DNA of 31,587 bases. It comes from Auxenochlorella pyrenoidosa. Its lineage: Eukaryota; Chlorophyta; Trebouxiophyceae; Chlorellales; Chlorellaceae. A program made the translations under genes and the position numbers. Below are positions 1 through 10,392 of the stretch, piece after piece (position 1 is the stretch's first letter; the number at the start of each line of letters is the position of its first letter). The notes under the pieces were generated by a model that saw nothing but the letters and a program-made list of their open reading frames with translations, ran no database searches and had not been told where the DNA came from. The stretch spans positions 2,893,500 through 2,925,086 of the forward strand of contig KQ481983.1 of NCBI GenBank assembly GCA_001430745.1. Reading direction: 5' to 3'.

Positions 1-1354
1 CGTCGTACGAGTCGGGCAGGTAGAGCCAGTGCACGCGCGCCTGGGCGCCCTTGACCTGCGGGCGGCGCGGGGTGGGGTGCGCCCCAGCGGGGTGGAGGCT
101 TGTTCAACGGGTGCAGGCATGGGATGCCCAGCTGGCAGGCGCGGCTGTGCGACGTGACGGAGCCGTGGGCAGAGCCAGGGAGAGGAGGCGTGTCGATGTG
201 GGGTTGGATGGAGCGTGCCTCAGCACCGCGTGGCACCGGCATGGCAGTTCCGCTGGGCTGCGCGCCTCCCTGGCTCTGTCTGCCCTGCACCCATTCCTGC
301 CCCGTCCCACCACGTGCCCCGCGCACCTCGAGCGTGCGCGCGTAGCGCTCCCCCTTGTCGGGGTCCCCCCCATCCCCAAAGGGGTGCACCACGTGCGTGA
401 CGCCCGAGGCGCCCTCGCTCTGCGCCACCTCGCCCTTCAGGCCTCGCACCGCCTCCTGCAGCTTGGGCGCCGCCGCGCCGCAGGCGGGGTGCACGTACAC
501 GCAGGGCGTGCGCACATAGCCGCCGCGCAGCAGCTCGGCGCGGATGCGCGCCAGCAGCTCCAGGTTCTGTTGGCACCAGGGGGTGGGGGCGGCAGGGAGC
601 AGCACGGGTTTGTGGCTGAGGGAGAAGAGGAGCCCGCACGCGTGAGTGAGCAACCCAAGCGAGTACTGCTGCCTGGTGCCCTCCTGCTGTGAAGGAGTGA
701 AGGCTGCTGCTGCTCCAGCCGGTGTGCCAGCGCGGGGGGAGCAAAGAGTGCTGCGGCACCCGTGCCCGCCCACCTCCTTGCGCGACTGCGGCGCGCTCCA
801 GTCGATGCGCTTGAGCGCCTTGGCCTTCATGTGCTCGCCGCAGGCGGAGGCGATGATGGCCAGCGGCCCGTCGGGCGAGGGGTCGAGCAGCAGCTGCGCG
901 GGCAGGCGCGTGTACGACTTGTACATGGACTGCGGGGCGGGGCGGGGGGTGGGGGCGCAGAGATCAAGGTTCAGATGTGTGTGGCCTGGCCAGGGAAGGT
1001 GCGTAACCTGCATGCCAGAGCCAGTAAACGGTAGGGAGGGGTGCTGGCTGGGCGGCGCGCGTGCCCCCTTTGCTTGGCGTGCTGCACATGCTGGCCACAG
1101 CAACCGCACAAAAGCACAGTCCACCCTGCACACAGGAGCTGTCCTCCTGGGCTGCTGTGCAAACCAGCGAGCTCACGTTCACGCCCAGCGCATCCTCCTG
1201 GAACTGGTGCAGCCCCGCCACCAGCGCCTGCAAGGTGCGCTTGTCATACTTGACGCCGCTGCTGCCAGAGTTGAGCCGCGCAACCAGCGGCTCCAACTGC
1301 TCAGAGAAATCTCCATGCTGCGTACATTGGGGCATACGAGGGACAACACACCTC
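1..1354 (-). CDS. SWI3/SMARCC-type SWI/SNF subunit, N-terminal part (partial)
   Basis: Core scaffold subunit of SWI/SNF chromatin-remodelling complexes, acting in the nucleus. Minus-strand exons read 1317-1177, 929-774, 566-327 and 55-1 (continuing off the window), all phase 0 with GT-AG junctions. The product carries the SMARCC N-terminal module in order: a segment with HQFQEDALGVNV (metazoan proteins have LLQFQEDAFGKHV), then YTRLPAQLLLD, then CVYVHPACG, then VHWLYLPDSYD, matching the family's VHWGFYPDSYD. The SWIRM, SANT and coiled-coil parts would lie beyond the left edge. The 5' end is unresolved: a further exon ending at 1352 (FYRSLFSIFAFAAE) joins in frame only through a 34-base intron, which is very short. 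Start codons at 1498 or 1453 in that frame are possible but unsupported. Family assignment is firm; the start is not. Confidence 0.85.
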
Positions 1355-1498
1355 GGCAGCGAAGGCAAAGATGCTGAACAGGCTGCGGTAGAAGTCGAGC
1401 CGACGGACGCCCGCCGCTGCCCAACAACAGCACCACAGCATCGCAGCGCTCATCGGCGCTCCCTTTTCAAAACCGAGACACTGCACAGCGCTACACAA

Positions 1499-2099
1499 CC
1501 TCCTCCAATGCTTGATAGGCGCCCTAGCCCACCGAATAATAGTCCTTCTCTACAAAGCCGCTGCGCTTGCCCACGGCGCATGTTTGCGGCTGATCTGGCT
1601 GCGAGATGGGCCCTACAGTAGCCATGACGGCGAAACGGGCTGCAAGCACAGCGCCAGAGCGCTAGTGTCTGCGGGGGGCTGCCCCGCTGCTCGATCGTTT
1701 TGTAGGGGCTTGGACGACAGTATTCAGTCTTGTTTGAGCGCTTGAGTATGCAGTCTAGGCTGTGCCTGCCCTGCTGGCAGGAGGCGCCAGGTCTGCCGAG
1801 CTTCCTTTCTCGGCCCCTGTCTAGCCCTGCGTTCGCTTTGTTCGACATCATACACGCTTCAAGTTTATTAGCAGTTGCCTCAAGCATCTCCCAGCGTTTG
1901 TAGATGACGTGAAACGCCCCTCGGCCTGCACCTCGGCGTGTCCTCGCCAAGATCCCCGCTGCAGCACGCCGCCCTGCTGCTTACTCCAGTCACCACCAGT
2001 GGCCTCCCGACCCTCTGCCGCCGCCGGCGCTGCCAGCACACTGCTCTCCCGCACCGTCAGCTTCCTGGGCCGACCTGAGCTTCATCCTACCGCAGCGCT
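1499..2099. promoter_or_regulatory. Divergent 5' region between SWI3-like and DGAT2-like genes
   Basis: About 600 bases between the putative 5' end of the SWI3-like gene (minus) and the first ATG of the DGAT2-like gene (plus). Open frames here (for example minus 1950-1450) lack recognisable domains and are not preserved by splice signals. It probably holds both promoters and 5' UTRs, perhaps also an unseen first exon of the SWI3-like gene. I see no TATA box or other defined element. Confidence 0.4.
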
Positions 2100-5000
2100 A
2101 TGACCTCACTGCTGGCAGTGACCGGCGATGCGCTGCTGACAGCCTTTGCCGTGGCGGCCAGCGCAGTGCCGGTGGCGCATGTGGCAGGCGTGGCGCTCTG
2201 CTGGCCGGCCCGGACACCCCGACCACGTCGCCCGCTGCCCCCAGGGCCTGTGATTGAGCTGCAGTTCCTCCTGGGCGGGGGGAGCCGCCACCTGGTGCTG
2301 CAGTGCCTGTCTTTGGTAGGTGGATGGCAATGCAGTGCAAACTGAGGAAACAGGATGCAACCCCCAGTTGCATTGGGCAGCGGGCACTGGTCCTTTGGGC
2401 CTAGGAGCATCCCAGGCCACAGCTACCTCGCTCACTTGAGATCAAACATCTCGTGCTCTTCATGCGTGCAGGCTCTGTGGCTGTGTGCCGTGGTCGCCGC
2501 CGTGCCAGTGCTGCTGACGCGCTGGCGCGCCCAGCAGACCGCTCACCTGGAGCTCCTGTGCGCAGCGGTGGCCATTGCAGCCTACTGCTCGCTGCTCTTC
2601 CAGGTGGGGGGCTGCAGGCCGTCAGGGGTGCAGCATCAAGGCTGCATGCTTCTCAGAGCAGGTGGCATGGCGCGGCGCCCTGGAGGCCGCGAAGCAGCGG
2701 CGCTTAGCCTGCTTGGCACCTCCCGCTGGCGCCGTGACCACATGCTCTGCCACTGCCGCCCCTCCCGGCCGCCCACACCCCACGCAGGTCAAGGCGCTGC
2801 TGGTGTTTGAGCCCAGCGAGCCGCCGCAGCTTCTGGGCCGCGCGCTGCGCGCTGGCAGCGCGGGGCTGGCCTGGGACGTGTCGCGCCTGCCCTCGCGCAC
2901 CGCGCGCTCCTACATCGTGGCCGGCCTGGGCCTGCTGTGGGTGGGGCTGGGCGGCGCCCTGCTGCTGGCCACCGAGTTCCTGGCAGACCCCATCTCCCTG
3001 GCAGCCTACTACGCGCTGGCCGCCGCATGCATCACCACCGGCGCCTTCACCACACACGGCCTCGCCGGATTCCTGCGCCACAGCTGCGCCGACGCCGGCG
3101 CCCAGGCCGGCAGCCGGGGCGGCGGGGCCGCGGGCGGCAATGGCGGCAGCGGCGGCTGGCGCTTCTGGCAGCCCTTCCGCGGCGGCACGGCGTTTGTGCT
3201 GGCGCAGGCTCTGGGTGAGCCGGGCTACCCCAGGCCGCGCCGCGCTGCCCAGCACGGGCGGTCTGCCTGCCTGCATGCCTGCCCGCAAGCTCGTGCTGCC
3301 TGCCCACCCACCTGCACCGCGCCCCCTGCCCCGCTGCCTGCAGGCTGGGCGCTCTACTCCTCTGCCCTGGTGGCCATCATCTACCTGCTCAGCCAGGCGG
3401 TCATGGGGGTGGCCTACTGGTGAGGCGGGCGCAGGGGGTCCCAAGCGCGGCGCCGGCGCCCCAGGGGCAGCGTTGAGCAATGCAGCAGCCAGGCCGGTGG
3501 GGCTGGGCTGGGCACCTGCCAGTGCGTAGCCGTCCCTCCCTGCTGCTCCCCCGCACGCGCTCCCCCCACCGCCTCTGTGTGAGTGCAGCGTGCGGTGCTG
3601 GGCCGTGGCGGCGGGGGTGATCATGTTTGTGAGCGAGCTGCTGCTGGCGGGCAGCCTGCTGACATTCCAGGGGCCGCGCGTCATCCAGGTGGGCCGCCCG
3701 CCCTCGCCGTGCCCCCCGACCCCAGCCTTGGCTGCTTCCAGTGCCTGCCTGGGTTGCCTGGAATGTTCTTGCCCGCCCTCCACACTCCATGTGCGGCCTG
3801 CACTGCTTGGACTCTGCTCAGTCTGCCCTCCACCACCCATTCACCGCCCATGCGGCTTGCAGATGGCCAAGCACATCGCGACGGCCCCCTCGCTGGGTGC
3901 CAAGGGGCCCGGCATGCGCGAGCGGCTCCTCGACCTCCTCGTCATCTGCCTGCTGTACATCCCAATGTGAGCCATCAGCCGCCGGTGCCCTGCCGCCGGT
4001 GCCGCCAGTTACGGCTGCCACGCTGCATGTGCTGCCACTCGCAGGTCGGCCAGCCACCTGGTGTGAGCTGGCTGCTAGCGCCAACGCCCCGGCCTGCCTC
4101 GCCCTGCAGGCACCTGTTTGCCGCGGTGGCGGCGCTCACCTTCTTGGTGCTCCCCACAGCGCATGCGGTGGCGCTGTGGGTGGGGGGGCTGTTTGTCTAC
4201 TACAGGTGGGGAGTGGGATCGGAAGGGGACCAGAGGCCAGGAGTGGGAACAGGGCAAGGACAAGGGGAGAAAGCGGGCCCTGTGGCACCCTGCTCACCTC
4301 AGCGTCTGAGCAGAGCCTGTCCAGCATACCACCCTACCCTGCACTCCCACCCTGCGCTTGCAGCGCGACTGCATTTGGCCAGCCGGAGCACACGGGGCGG
4401 CGCGATTGGCCGGCCATGCAGGCCTGGCTGGGCGAGCAGCTGGAGCGGTTTGTGCCCTCCTGGCTGGGTGAGCTGGTTGCCACGGTGGTCGCCGCCTGCC
4501 GCTTGCCGGTGGCTGAACCCCGCCTCCCCCACCCATCGGCTGCTCCACACCCTGCACCCTGCAGCATTCGCCAGCGAGCAGTCCACAGCGCAGGCCCCCC
4601 TCGCTTGCGCCAGCTGACGCACAGCTGCGCCGCCCCCTGCAGGCTCGCTGGCGGTTGAGCTGCACGGCGGCAAGGCGGCGGCCGAGCTGTTTGACCCGGG
4701 CATGAAGTATGTGTTTGGCCTGCACCACCACGGACTCTACCCCCTGGGTGAGGCAGGGCGTGGGGGCGCTGCGGCAGGACAGCGCCCGGGCCGGCTTTGG
4801 GGCCACCTTTGGCAGCCGCAGCTAGGCCCGCCTGCATGCAGATGGTGCGCATGCAGCGTGGACAGCAGCGTGTGCTCAAAAGGTGGTCCCTGTTCTCACA
4901 GTCAGCCGCCCCCGTCCCCGTGTCCCCCCCCCCCCCCCCCCCCCACGGCGCGGGCTACCTGCCCTTTTTTGCCCTCCTTCCGCCGCCTGCTGCCCGTGCG

Positions 5001-6313
5001 GCCTGTCACCCTCACCGCTTCGGTGACCGTGACTGTGCCGCTCCTGCGCGACATCGTGCTGTGGCTGGGTGTGCGCGTCGTGTCGCGGCGCACCTTTGAA
5101 CACACGCTGCGGGAGCGGCGGGCCGTGCTCATCTGCCCGGGCGGGCAGGCAGAGGTGGGATGTGGGCGGGCCGGGAGGTAGGCAGCCCCAGTGCCACCTG
5201 GCAGCGCTGCATGAGGCCGGCCGCTGCATGCGCAGCTGGGCGGTGCGGTCTTGTTCTGCACACCTGTGTCCAGTCCACCTTCCAACAGTGTCGCTCCCCT
5301 TCGTCCCACTGCCAGATGTGCCTGACCAACCGGCTGCACCGGCACAAAGAGTTCACCGTGTTCTCAGGGCACAAGGGTGAGTGCCTGCCACGTGCAGGCT
5401 GCTTCTTGTGTTGCGAGGTGATCAGCCGCCTGCGTCCTTGCCGCGCGGGCCTCTCAGGGGCGTACCCAGCCCACATGCCCGGCTGCCCCGGCATGGCCGC
5501 CCCTCCTCCTGCAGGGTTTGTGCGCATCGCGCTGCAGCAGGGCGCTGCGTTGGTGCCTGTGCTGACGCTGGGCGAGGCTGACAGCCTGCACAACCTGGTG
5601 GAGTGGCCCTGGATGCAGCGCTGGTGCACCAAGAAGCTGGGGTGAGGCCTGGGGGGCAGGGAGGCCTCGTTTGAAGGGCCGTCCCCCCCATGGACTTGAC
5701 AAGGTCAAGGCCTCCCATGAGTGGCAACAGGATATCTCAACCGGGCCTGGGCGGCTGTGCACAGCCGCAGCCTGACCTGACCTGGGCCACAGAAGCAGGG
5801 AGGCTCACCAGGCGCTTGCACTGGCGCTTCCCAGCGGCCCTCCCTGTTCCCAGCGACACCCCTCGCTGGATACCCTTCCCTCCTCCTCACCGCTCGCAGC
5901 TTCCCCATTCCCTTCATCATCGCTGGCCGTTGGTGCCTGCCGCTGCCAGCACGCACCCACCTCAAGTGAGCGGGATGCCTCGCCTCGCACCACTGCTTGC
6001 CGGCCAAACAGGGGCTGCATCACGCCACGGCAGAGGGCATGCCCTGCTGTGTGCCTCGGGATGCTCCCTCGGCCAACGCATGCTTGCACCCCCTTCCGCG
6101 GCGCCCCTCTCCCCCAGGTTTGTGGTGGGGCAGCCGCTCGAGGCGCCGCCGCTGGCGGTGCCCGGCCAGCCCAGCAGGGAGGAGGTGGACGCCTTCCACG
6201 CCCGCTTCTACGCCGCACTGCGGGAGTTGTGGGACGCCCATGCCAAGGAGTTCCCCGGCTACCAGGGGGTGAAGCTTGTGGTGGTGGACAAGGACAGCGA
6301 GGTCGCGTCCTGA
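2100..6313 (+). CDS. DGAT2-family acyltransferase with polytopic N-terminal extension
   Basis: Predicted ER diacylglycerol acyltransferase (acyl-CoA + diacylglycerol to triacylglycerol). Exons: 2100-2315, 2472-2603, 2788-3214, 3344-3419, 3589-3688, 3863-3966, 4110-4205, 4364-4467, 4643-4747, about 4906-5154, 5316-5376, 5515-5641, 5900-5965, 6118-6313; about 685 aa. The DGAT2 domain starts near residue 318: membrane pair (exons 6-7), HHHG at about 446-449 where the family has HPHG or EPHS, then CPGGQAE, GHKGFVRIAL, VLTLGEAD, an AGRWCLPLP block and VVGQPLEAPP. Residues 1-317 add about seven hydrophobic helices not found in ordinary DGAT2. An ATG at 3863 would give a normal-sized DGAT2 of about 369 aa, but the upstream frame is open and splices into it. 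Exons sum to one base more than a multiple of three; the break lies in exon 10, next to C21 and T6 runs. The ATG at 2100 follows an in-frame stop at 2076. Confidence 0.85.
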
Positions 6314-6937
6314 GCTGCCGCTGCAACCAGCGACTCAGCTGCGTGAGCCAGGCTCCTCCGTTATCGCAGATTGTAGGCAGCATTTGATGTGCAAATGCAG
6401 GCAGGTAGAGAGTGGGATTGCTTGCCAAGTCGACCTGTGCCGCCGTGGAGCCGCCCGCGCAGCCCACACGTTTTGACGCATGCTTCTTTCATTGTATGCT
6501 CTCCAGTCTTCATCCTTTCAAACTTCACCCTTTCAAATATTTCAACCGAATCATCGTTGGGCCGCCCCATTCCTGCTAGCCCGCCGCCCGTCCCCCCGTG
6601 CTGTGTGGTACCCTCCTCTGTATTCCTCTTCCCACAATCAAGCGCTTTCTTGCCAGGCTGTGTGCAGCCACAAACTCAACCACCGCGGGGACCTGCCCGG
6701 CCCTCAACTCACCGTGCCTCGAACGAGCTGCCGCCAGTCGCGTGTGCCCAGGATTGAGCGTCGCACCGTGCTGCTTCTGTATGTTCTCGACCATGTAACA
6801 TAAATGCCTTGGCGGGGTTTTGCACAGATGTGGAGAGTCAGGCAGAATGAGGGCAGCGTGGCGAAGCAGCAGCAGCAGGCCGGTGGCTTGCCTGCGGGGG
6901 ACAGTGCAGTGTAGTAGGGTGCGGCCGCACTGGCAGG
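6314..6937. other. Convergent 3' region, DGAT2-like and SWSAP1-like genes
   Basis: About 620 bases between two facing stop codons (6313 plus, 6938 minus). It has lower GC and T-rich patches, with no open frame showing splice signals or a family match. It probably consists of the two 3' UTRs. A TGTAA sits at 6794-6798 on the plus strand; no equally clear signal was found for the minus gene. Confidence 0.5.
6794..6798 (+). terminator. TGTAA poly(A) signal candidate of the DGAT2-like gene
   Basis: TGTAA, the usual chlorophyte polyadenylation signal, lies about 480 bases after the stop codon at 6313. This would make a fairly long 3' UTR. It is only five bases, so a chance match is possible. Confidence 0.45.
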
Positions 6938-8348
6938 TCAGAATGTGTGCGCTTGCGCTGGCAGCATGGCCTCTAGCGCCAGGCTGCCATGCTTCAGTGA
7001 GAACTGCAGCTGCTGCAGGCAGGCGGGCGGGACGTCTGGCCGCGGACTCAGCACCGCCAGCGTGTGGCTCTGGGCGGCGGCTGCATGCAGAAGGGAGCGG
7101 CGGGCCAAGGGGCTGAGCAGCAGCCTGGCATGACGCGTGTGGACATGAGTGGCGGGGGCCTGATGCAGACAGCCAGCGCATTGAACTCCAGTGCTGCGCC
7201 AACCAGGCCACGCGTGCCAGCCAGCACAGCCCAGCGGAGTGCCGCACTTACGTCGTATGTGCAGCACCAGGGGCAGCCACCTCTGGAGCATGTAGAGCTG
7301 CCGGGGGCCGTCTGGCGGGCTCAGCTGGGTCGCCAGCAGCTGGCAGGGTGCATGCTTCAGGGCTGCCACAACGTTCTGCAGACAGGATGGGGAGGAGGCT
7401 GGGAGCTGAGAGATGCAGGGCAGGGATGCAGTTCCCCATCAGGCCGGGCCGCCCAGGAAGCGCCCCTGACACCTGCATGCATGCAAGCAATCCAGGCGTG
7501 CACACACCCGGCACCCCGCCCTCACCGCTGCCTCGTGAAGCGCGGCCAGCACGCGGCACAGCGCCATGTCGCGTGGACGCGGCCGGTCCCCAGCTGGCAG
7601 GTCGCACAACGCATGCAGGTCGTCCACCAGCAGGGCATCCGGCAGGCGCGGCAGCATGTGGATGCAGGATGCGTAGCGCAGCAGCTCGTAGCCTGAGCGG
7701 GGGAGGCAGTGACGCCAGTCGTGCACCAGGAAGAGCAGGGCTGCTGCACTTGGCCAGGCGTCCCGGCCCTCCTGGGGCCATGCTGGTATGTGGTCATCAT
7801 CCTTGTCACAATCACATTGTGGCTCCACTGGCTGCTACTCTGCACCCATGCTTCCTCGCCCCATCCTGCCTGCACAGCTGCCTCTGTTGCTGCCCCTGCT
7901 CTGACCGCCTCCCCCGCCCCGCCCACCCACCATTGGCCAGGTACTTCAAGTGCACCAGCTGCCATGCTGGATCCTGGCGGCTGAGCCCCTCTGGCAGCAG
8001 TGGGGGCGCTGCCTCCAGCTTGGGCCTGCAGCACAGTGAGCGCCGTGGCAGCAGGGGCGCTGGCAAGGATGCGGGACGACGGCAGCACCAGTGGCGGGCG
8101 TCTTCTGCACATGCAGCATGGCGCAAGTGCGATGCCAGAGCGCACCTGCGGCACAGCACCAGCACCTCCCGGCCCTGTCGGGCAAGCGACAGCGCGGCAT
8201 GGAAGAGCAGCGAGGTCTTGCCGCTGCGCTCCGGCCCGCTGAGCAGGCAGTGGCTGGCGCAAGGCGGCAGGTGGGGCAGCGCGGCCAGGGCAGCGCCCAG
8301 CTGAGGCTGCCCTGCCGCTGCAAAGCCGAGAAGGTCGGCCAGGTGCAT
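6938..8348 (-). CDS. SWSAP1-like RecA-fold ATPase (RAD51-paralogue type)
   Basis: Small P-loop ATPase resembling SWSAP1, the partner of the SWIM-domain protein SWS1 in RAD51-dependent recombination. Minus exons: 8348-8146, 8025-7931, 7692-7526, 7375-7252, 7080-6938; sum 732 nt, 243 aa, exact frame. Walker A GPERSGKT is at residues 38-45, followed by a strand EVLVLCRR. A Walker B-type LLVDD is at about 120-124, then a helix with RVLAALHEAA and a strand CQLLATQLS. Length is close to human SWSAP1 (about 230 aa). What I see is the P-loop, Walker B and short RecA core; the SWSAP1 name is inference from order, size and the RRP junction. It could be another RecA-like protein of similar size. The start is the first ATG of the exon; an upstream exon is not excluded. 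It faces the DGAT2-like gene and diverges from the Yippee-like gene. Confidence 0.75.
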
Positions 8349-8846
8349 GCCTGGAAGGATGGCTGCTGCAGCGGATGCAGGTGGGGACTAAGCCGCCGCT
8401 GGCAAGAAGTCGGGTGGGCGGCGGGCGGCGGTGCGCCTATTGCGAGAGCCTTAGCGTGGAATGCTAGCAGGGCATTCTTTGGCCCTACGATGCCAGGTGG
8501 TGTGCTGTTGGCCTCGAAAGGCACGGCCAGTGCTGCCCGACACAGCTTAAACTTGGGAGGTGACCTCGTTTGATGTAACCCTCCTTTCTCCAAGCAGATG
8601 CATGTATGTGATCGCGGATTTTTATTGTAAGACGCCGAGTTTTCGCAAACGTCACTGCCAGCTCATACGGGGCCTCATCTCTCTCAGGGCTCTTTGGCTC
8701 TTTCGCCGCTGACTGCTGAGCGCTCATACAGCCTTCTCCAGTCGGTTCTAGCAGCTCAGACATAGCACCGGCAGCCGCAGGCCGCTCTCGCACACCCCCA
8801 CCTCACCTTTCCCGTTCAACTCTCCCCCGCCACCGTTTCATGAAAC
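8349..8846. promoter_or_regulatory. Divergent 5' region, SWSAP1-like and Yippee-like genes
   Basis: 498 bases separate the two start codons. GC is visibly lower around 8570-8760, as expected for a promoter/5' UTR zone in a GC-rich genome. A TGTAA at 8626-8630 has no upstream plus-strand gene to serve and is probably chance. No TATA box seen. Confidence 0.4.
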
Positions 8847-10342
8847 ATGGGCATACTTTTCAAGCAGGTGAGTGCACACCTGGGGCCTGGAGCTGCACCG
8901 AGCGCCCGCGCCGGCGGGACCATGTGCGGGTCGCAAGGTTTCGAGCGGCCTCGGGCCGCAACGGCCCCTTGCATTGCCCGATCATCCATGTCGGTGTGTC
9001 AGTATGCCGAAGAGGCCGTCCAGGGTGGCACAAGCGTCGTCGGCGCAGCTACGGCGCCGTGCTCGCGAGGCGCTTGTGTCACTGGCTCTCGCCGGTCGTC
9101 CGCGCGCCGGCATGGTGCCTTTGGCAGTAGCTATCCCTGCCAGCACGCAGCGGCATATCCAAGCGGCATTGACCAATACCTCTTTGGTTTTGAGAGCTCC
9201 TCCCTGGGCCTTCCATCATGTAGTACCTGTCAGGCGACAAGATCTACACCTGCAGCCAGTGCAAGACGCATTGCACGGAGCACACCCAGCTGATTAGCAA
9301 GGTGAGGCCTGGCCGCCACACAGCGCACAGTCTGGCTCGTGACCCAGACCACAGCTGTGGCCACCTGCTTGCATGCCTTGTGGGGCCGACCACTGCATTG
9401 CGTCTGCTTAGCCTCGGGTGGCACCCCCCCCTGCCCGTGCTGCAGGCCTTTCAAGGGCGGCACGGGCGCGCCTACCTGTTCAGTGATGTGTGAGCACATT
9501 GGGCTGCTGGGATACGCATGGCGCGGGCTCGCCCGCGCGCCTGTGGGATGCAGCCCTGCTCATGCAGCTTGCGCCCGCCCACGCCATGCCTGTGTGCCCC
9601 CAACCGCCCCGCCCGCCCGCACCACACCGCACGCCTTCCACGCAGCGTCAATGTCACAGTGGGACCGCGCGAGGATCGCATGCTTATCACCGGCCTGCAC
9701 ACCGTGGCAGATATCTGTGAGAGGGGCCCGGGGCGTGCATGCCTGCCGCCCGCCTGGCTTGCTGCCTGCGGCACAATGGGGTTTTGTTCAGCGTTGAGCA
9801 TTGGTGCATGCTTGCACGTGTGCTGCCGGGCTGGGCTGTCAGCCCCTCAGAGTGAGGGCTGTGCATCATCCTGGCCGCCCGCCACAGCTTGCCGCCACAT
9901 GTTCCTTCGCCCGGCTGCTCGCGCAGACTGCATCACTTGCAACTCGGTGCTGGGGTGGAAGTACGAGGTGGCGTATGAGGAGAGCCAGAAGTACAAGGAG
10001 GGAAAGTTCATCCTGGAAAAGGTGGGCCCGGGAAGGGGGTGGGTGGATGGGTGTGTGGTGGTGGTGGGGGGGGGGGGCGGGGGGGGAGAGGGGTTGACCT
10101 CACGTTGCCCAGGGGCCCTGGGGGCAAGCTCACGGAGTGGAAGATTGCGGGGTGGTTGCGGCTCGCCCAGACGGCGCGCTGCGGCTGAGTGACAGGAGGG
10201 TAGGAGCCAATGGCGTTTGCATCAGGCAGAGGGTGCCGAGCGCGTCGCTCGCTTTCATGGTTGGAGGCGGAAGGTCAACAGCGTTGCCGGTACGCTGGCC
10301 CCCTGGTCGCAGGCCAAGGTGATGAAGGAGGGAGCCTGGTGA
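8847..10342 (+). CDS. Yippee-like zinc-binding protein
   Basis: Small, highly conserved eukaryotic protein of the Yippee/YPEL family with the CULT-type zinc fold; its cellular role is poorly defined. Exons: 8847-8867, 9224-9301, 9446-9489, 9646-9716, 9927-10021, 10313-10342; sum 339 nt, 112 aa, exact frame (YPEL proteins are about 120 aa). Zinc ligands are two CxxC pairs: C17-C20 (YTCSQC) and C73-C76 (YCITC). Family signatures include [17 protein letters not shown], a [11 protein letters not shown] block, LGWKYE, and [12 protein letters not shown]. The last exon is only ten codons including the stop (AKVMKEGAW) and matches the family's C-terminal tail, which is why I chose the distant acceptor at 10312 rather than one at 10112. 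The first exon has seven codons. The 5' region is shared with the SWSAP1-like gene. Confidence 0.93.
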
Positions 10343-10370
10343 CCCGGCAAACCGGCTGGCAGCTGGCCTA

Positions 10371-10392
10371 GCTGCCGGCAAGCTGCCGGCAA
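10371..10392. repeat. 11-bp tandem duplication
   Basis: GCTGCCGGCAA occurs twice head-to-tail (10371-10381, 10382-10392), about 30 bases after the Yippee stop codon. Short, likely a slippage product within the 3' UTR. Confidence 0.6.

Noticed and set aside
1450..1950. A 166-codon minus-strand frame upstream of the SWI3-like gene
   Set aside because: No recognisable domain and mixed composition. It may be 5' UTR or promoter; an N-terminal exon of the SWI3-like gene could not be demonstrated.
2704..3840. A 378-codon minus-strand frame
   Set aside because: Antisense of the DGAT2 N-terminal exons and their introns; low-complexity Gly/Ala/Arg content and no domain.
7348..8304. A 318-codon plus-strand frame
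   Set aside because: Overlaps the SWSAP1-like exons, whose Walker motifs and splice phases are on the minus strand.
8626..8630. TGTAA on the plus strand
   Set aside because: It lies in a divergent 5' region with no plus-strand gene ending nearby.
9985..10100. G-rich run in a Yippee intron as a possible G-quadruplex regulator
   Set aside because: G-runs are common in introns of this GC-rich sequence and nothing ties this one to a function.
10113..10322. Continuation of the Yippee-like protein from the acceptor at 10112
   Set aside because: It is in frame but gives a long unrelated tail. The acceptor at 10312 gives AKVMKEGAW and a stop, which matches the family C-terminus and length.
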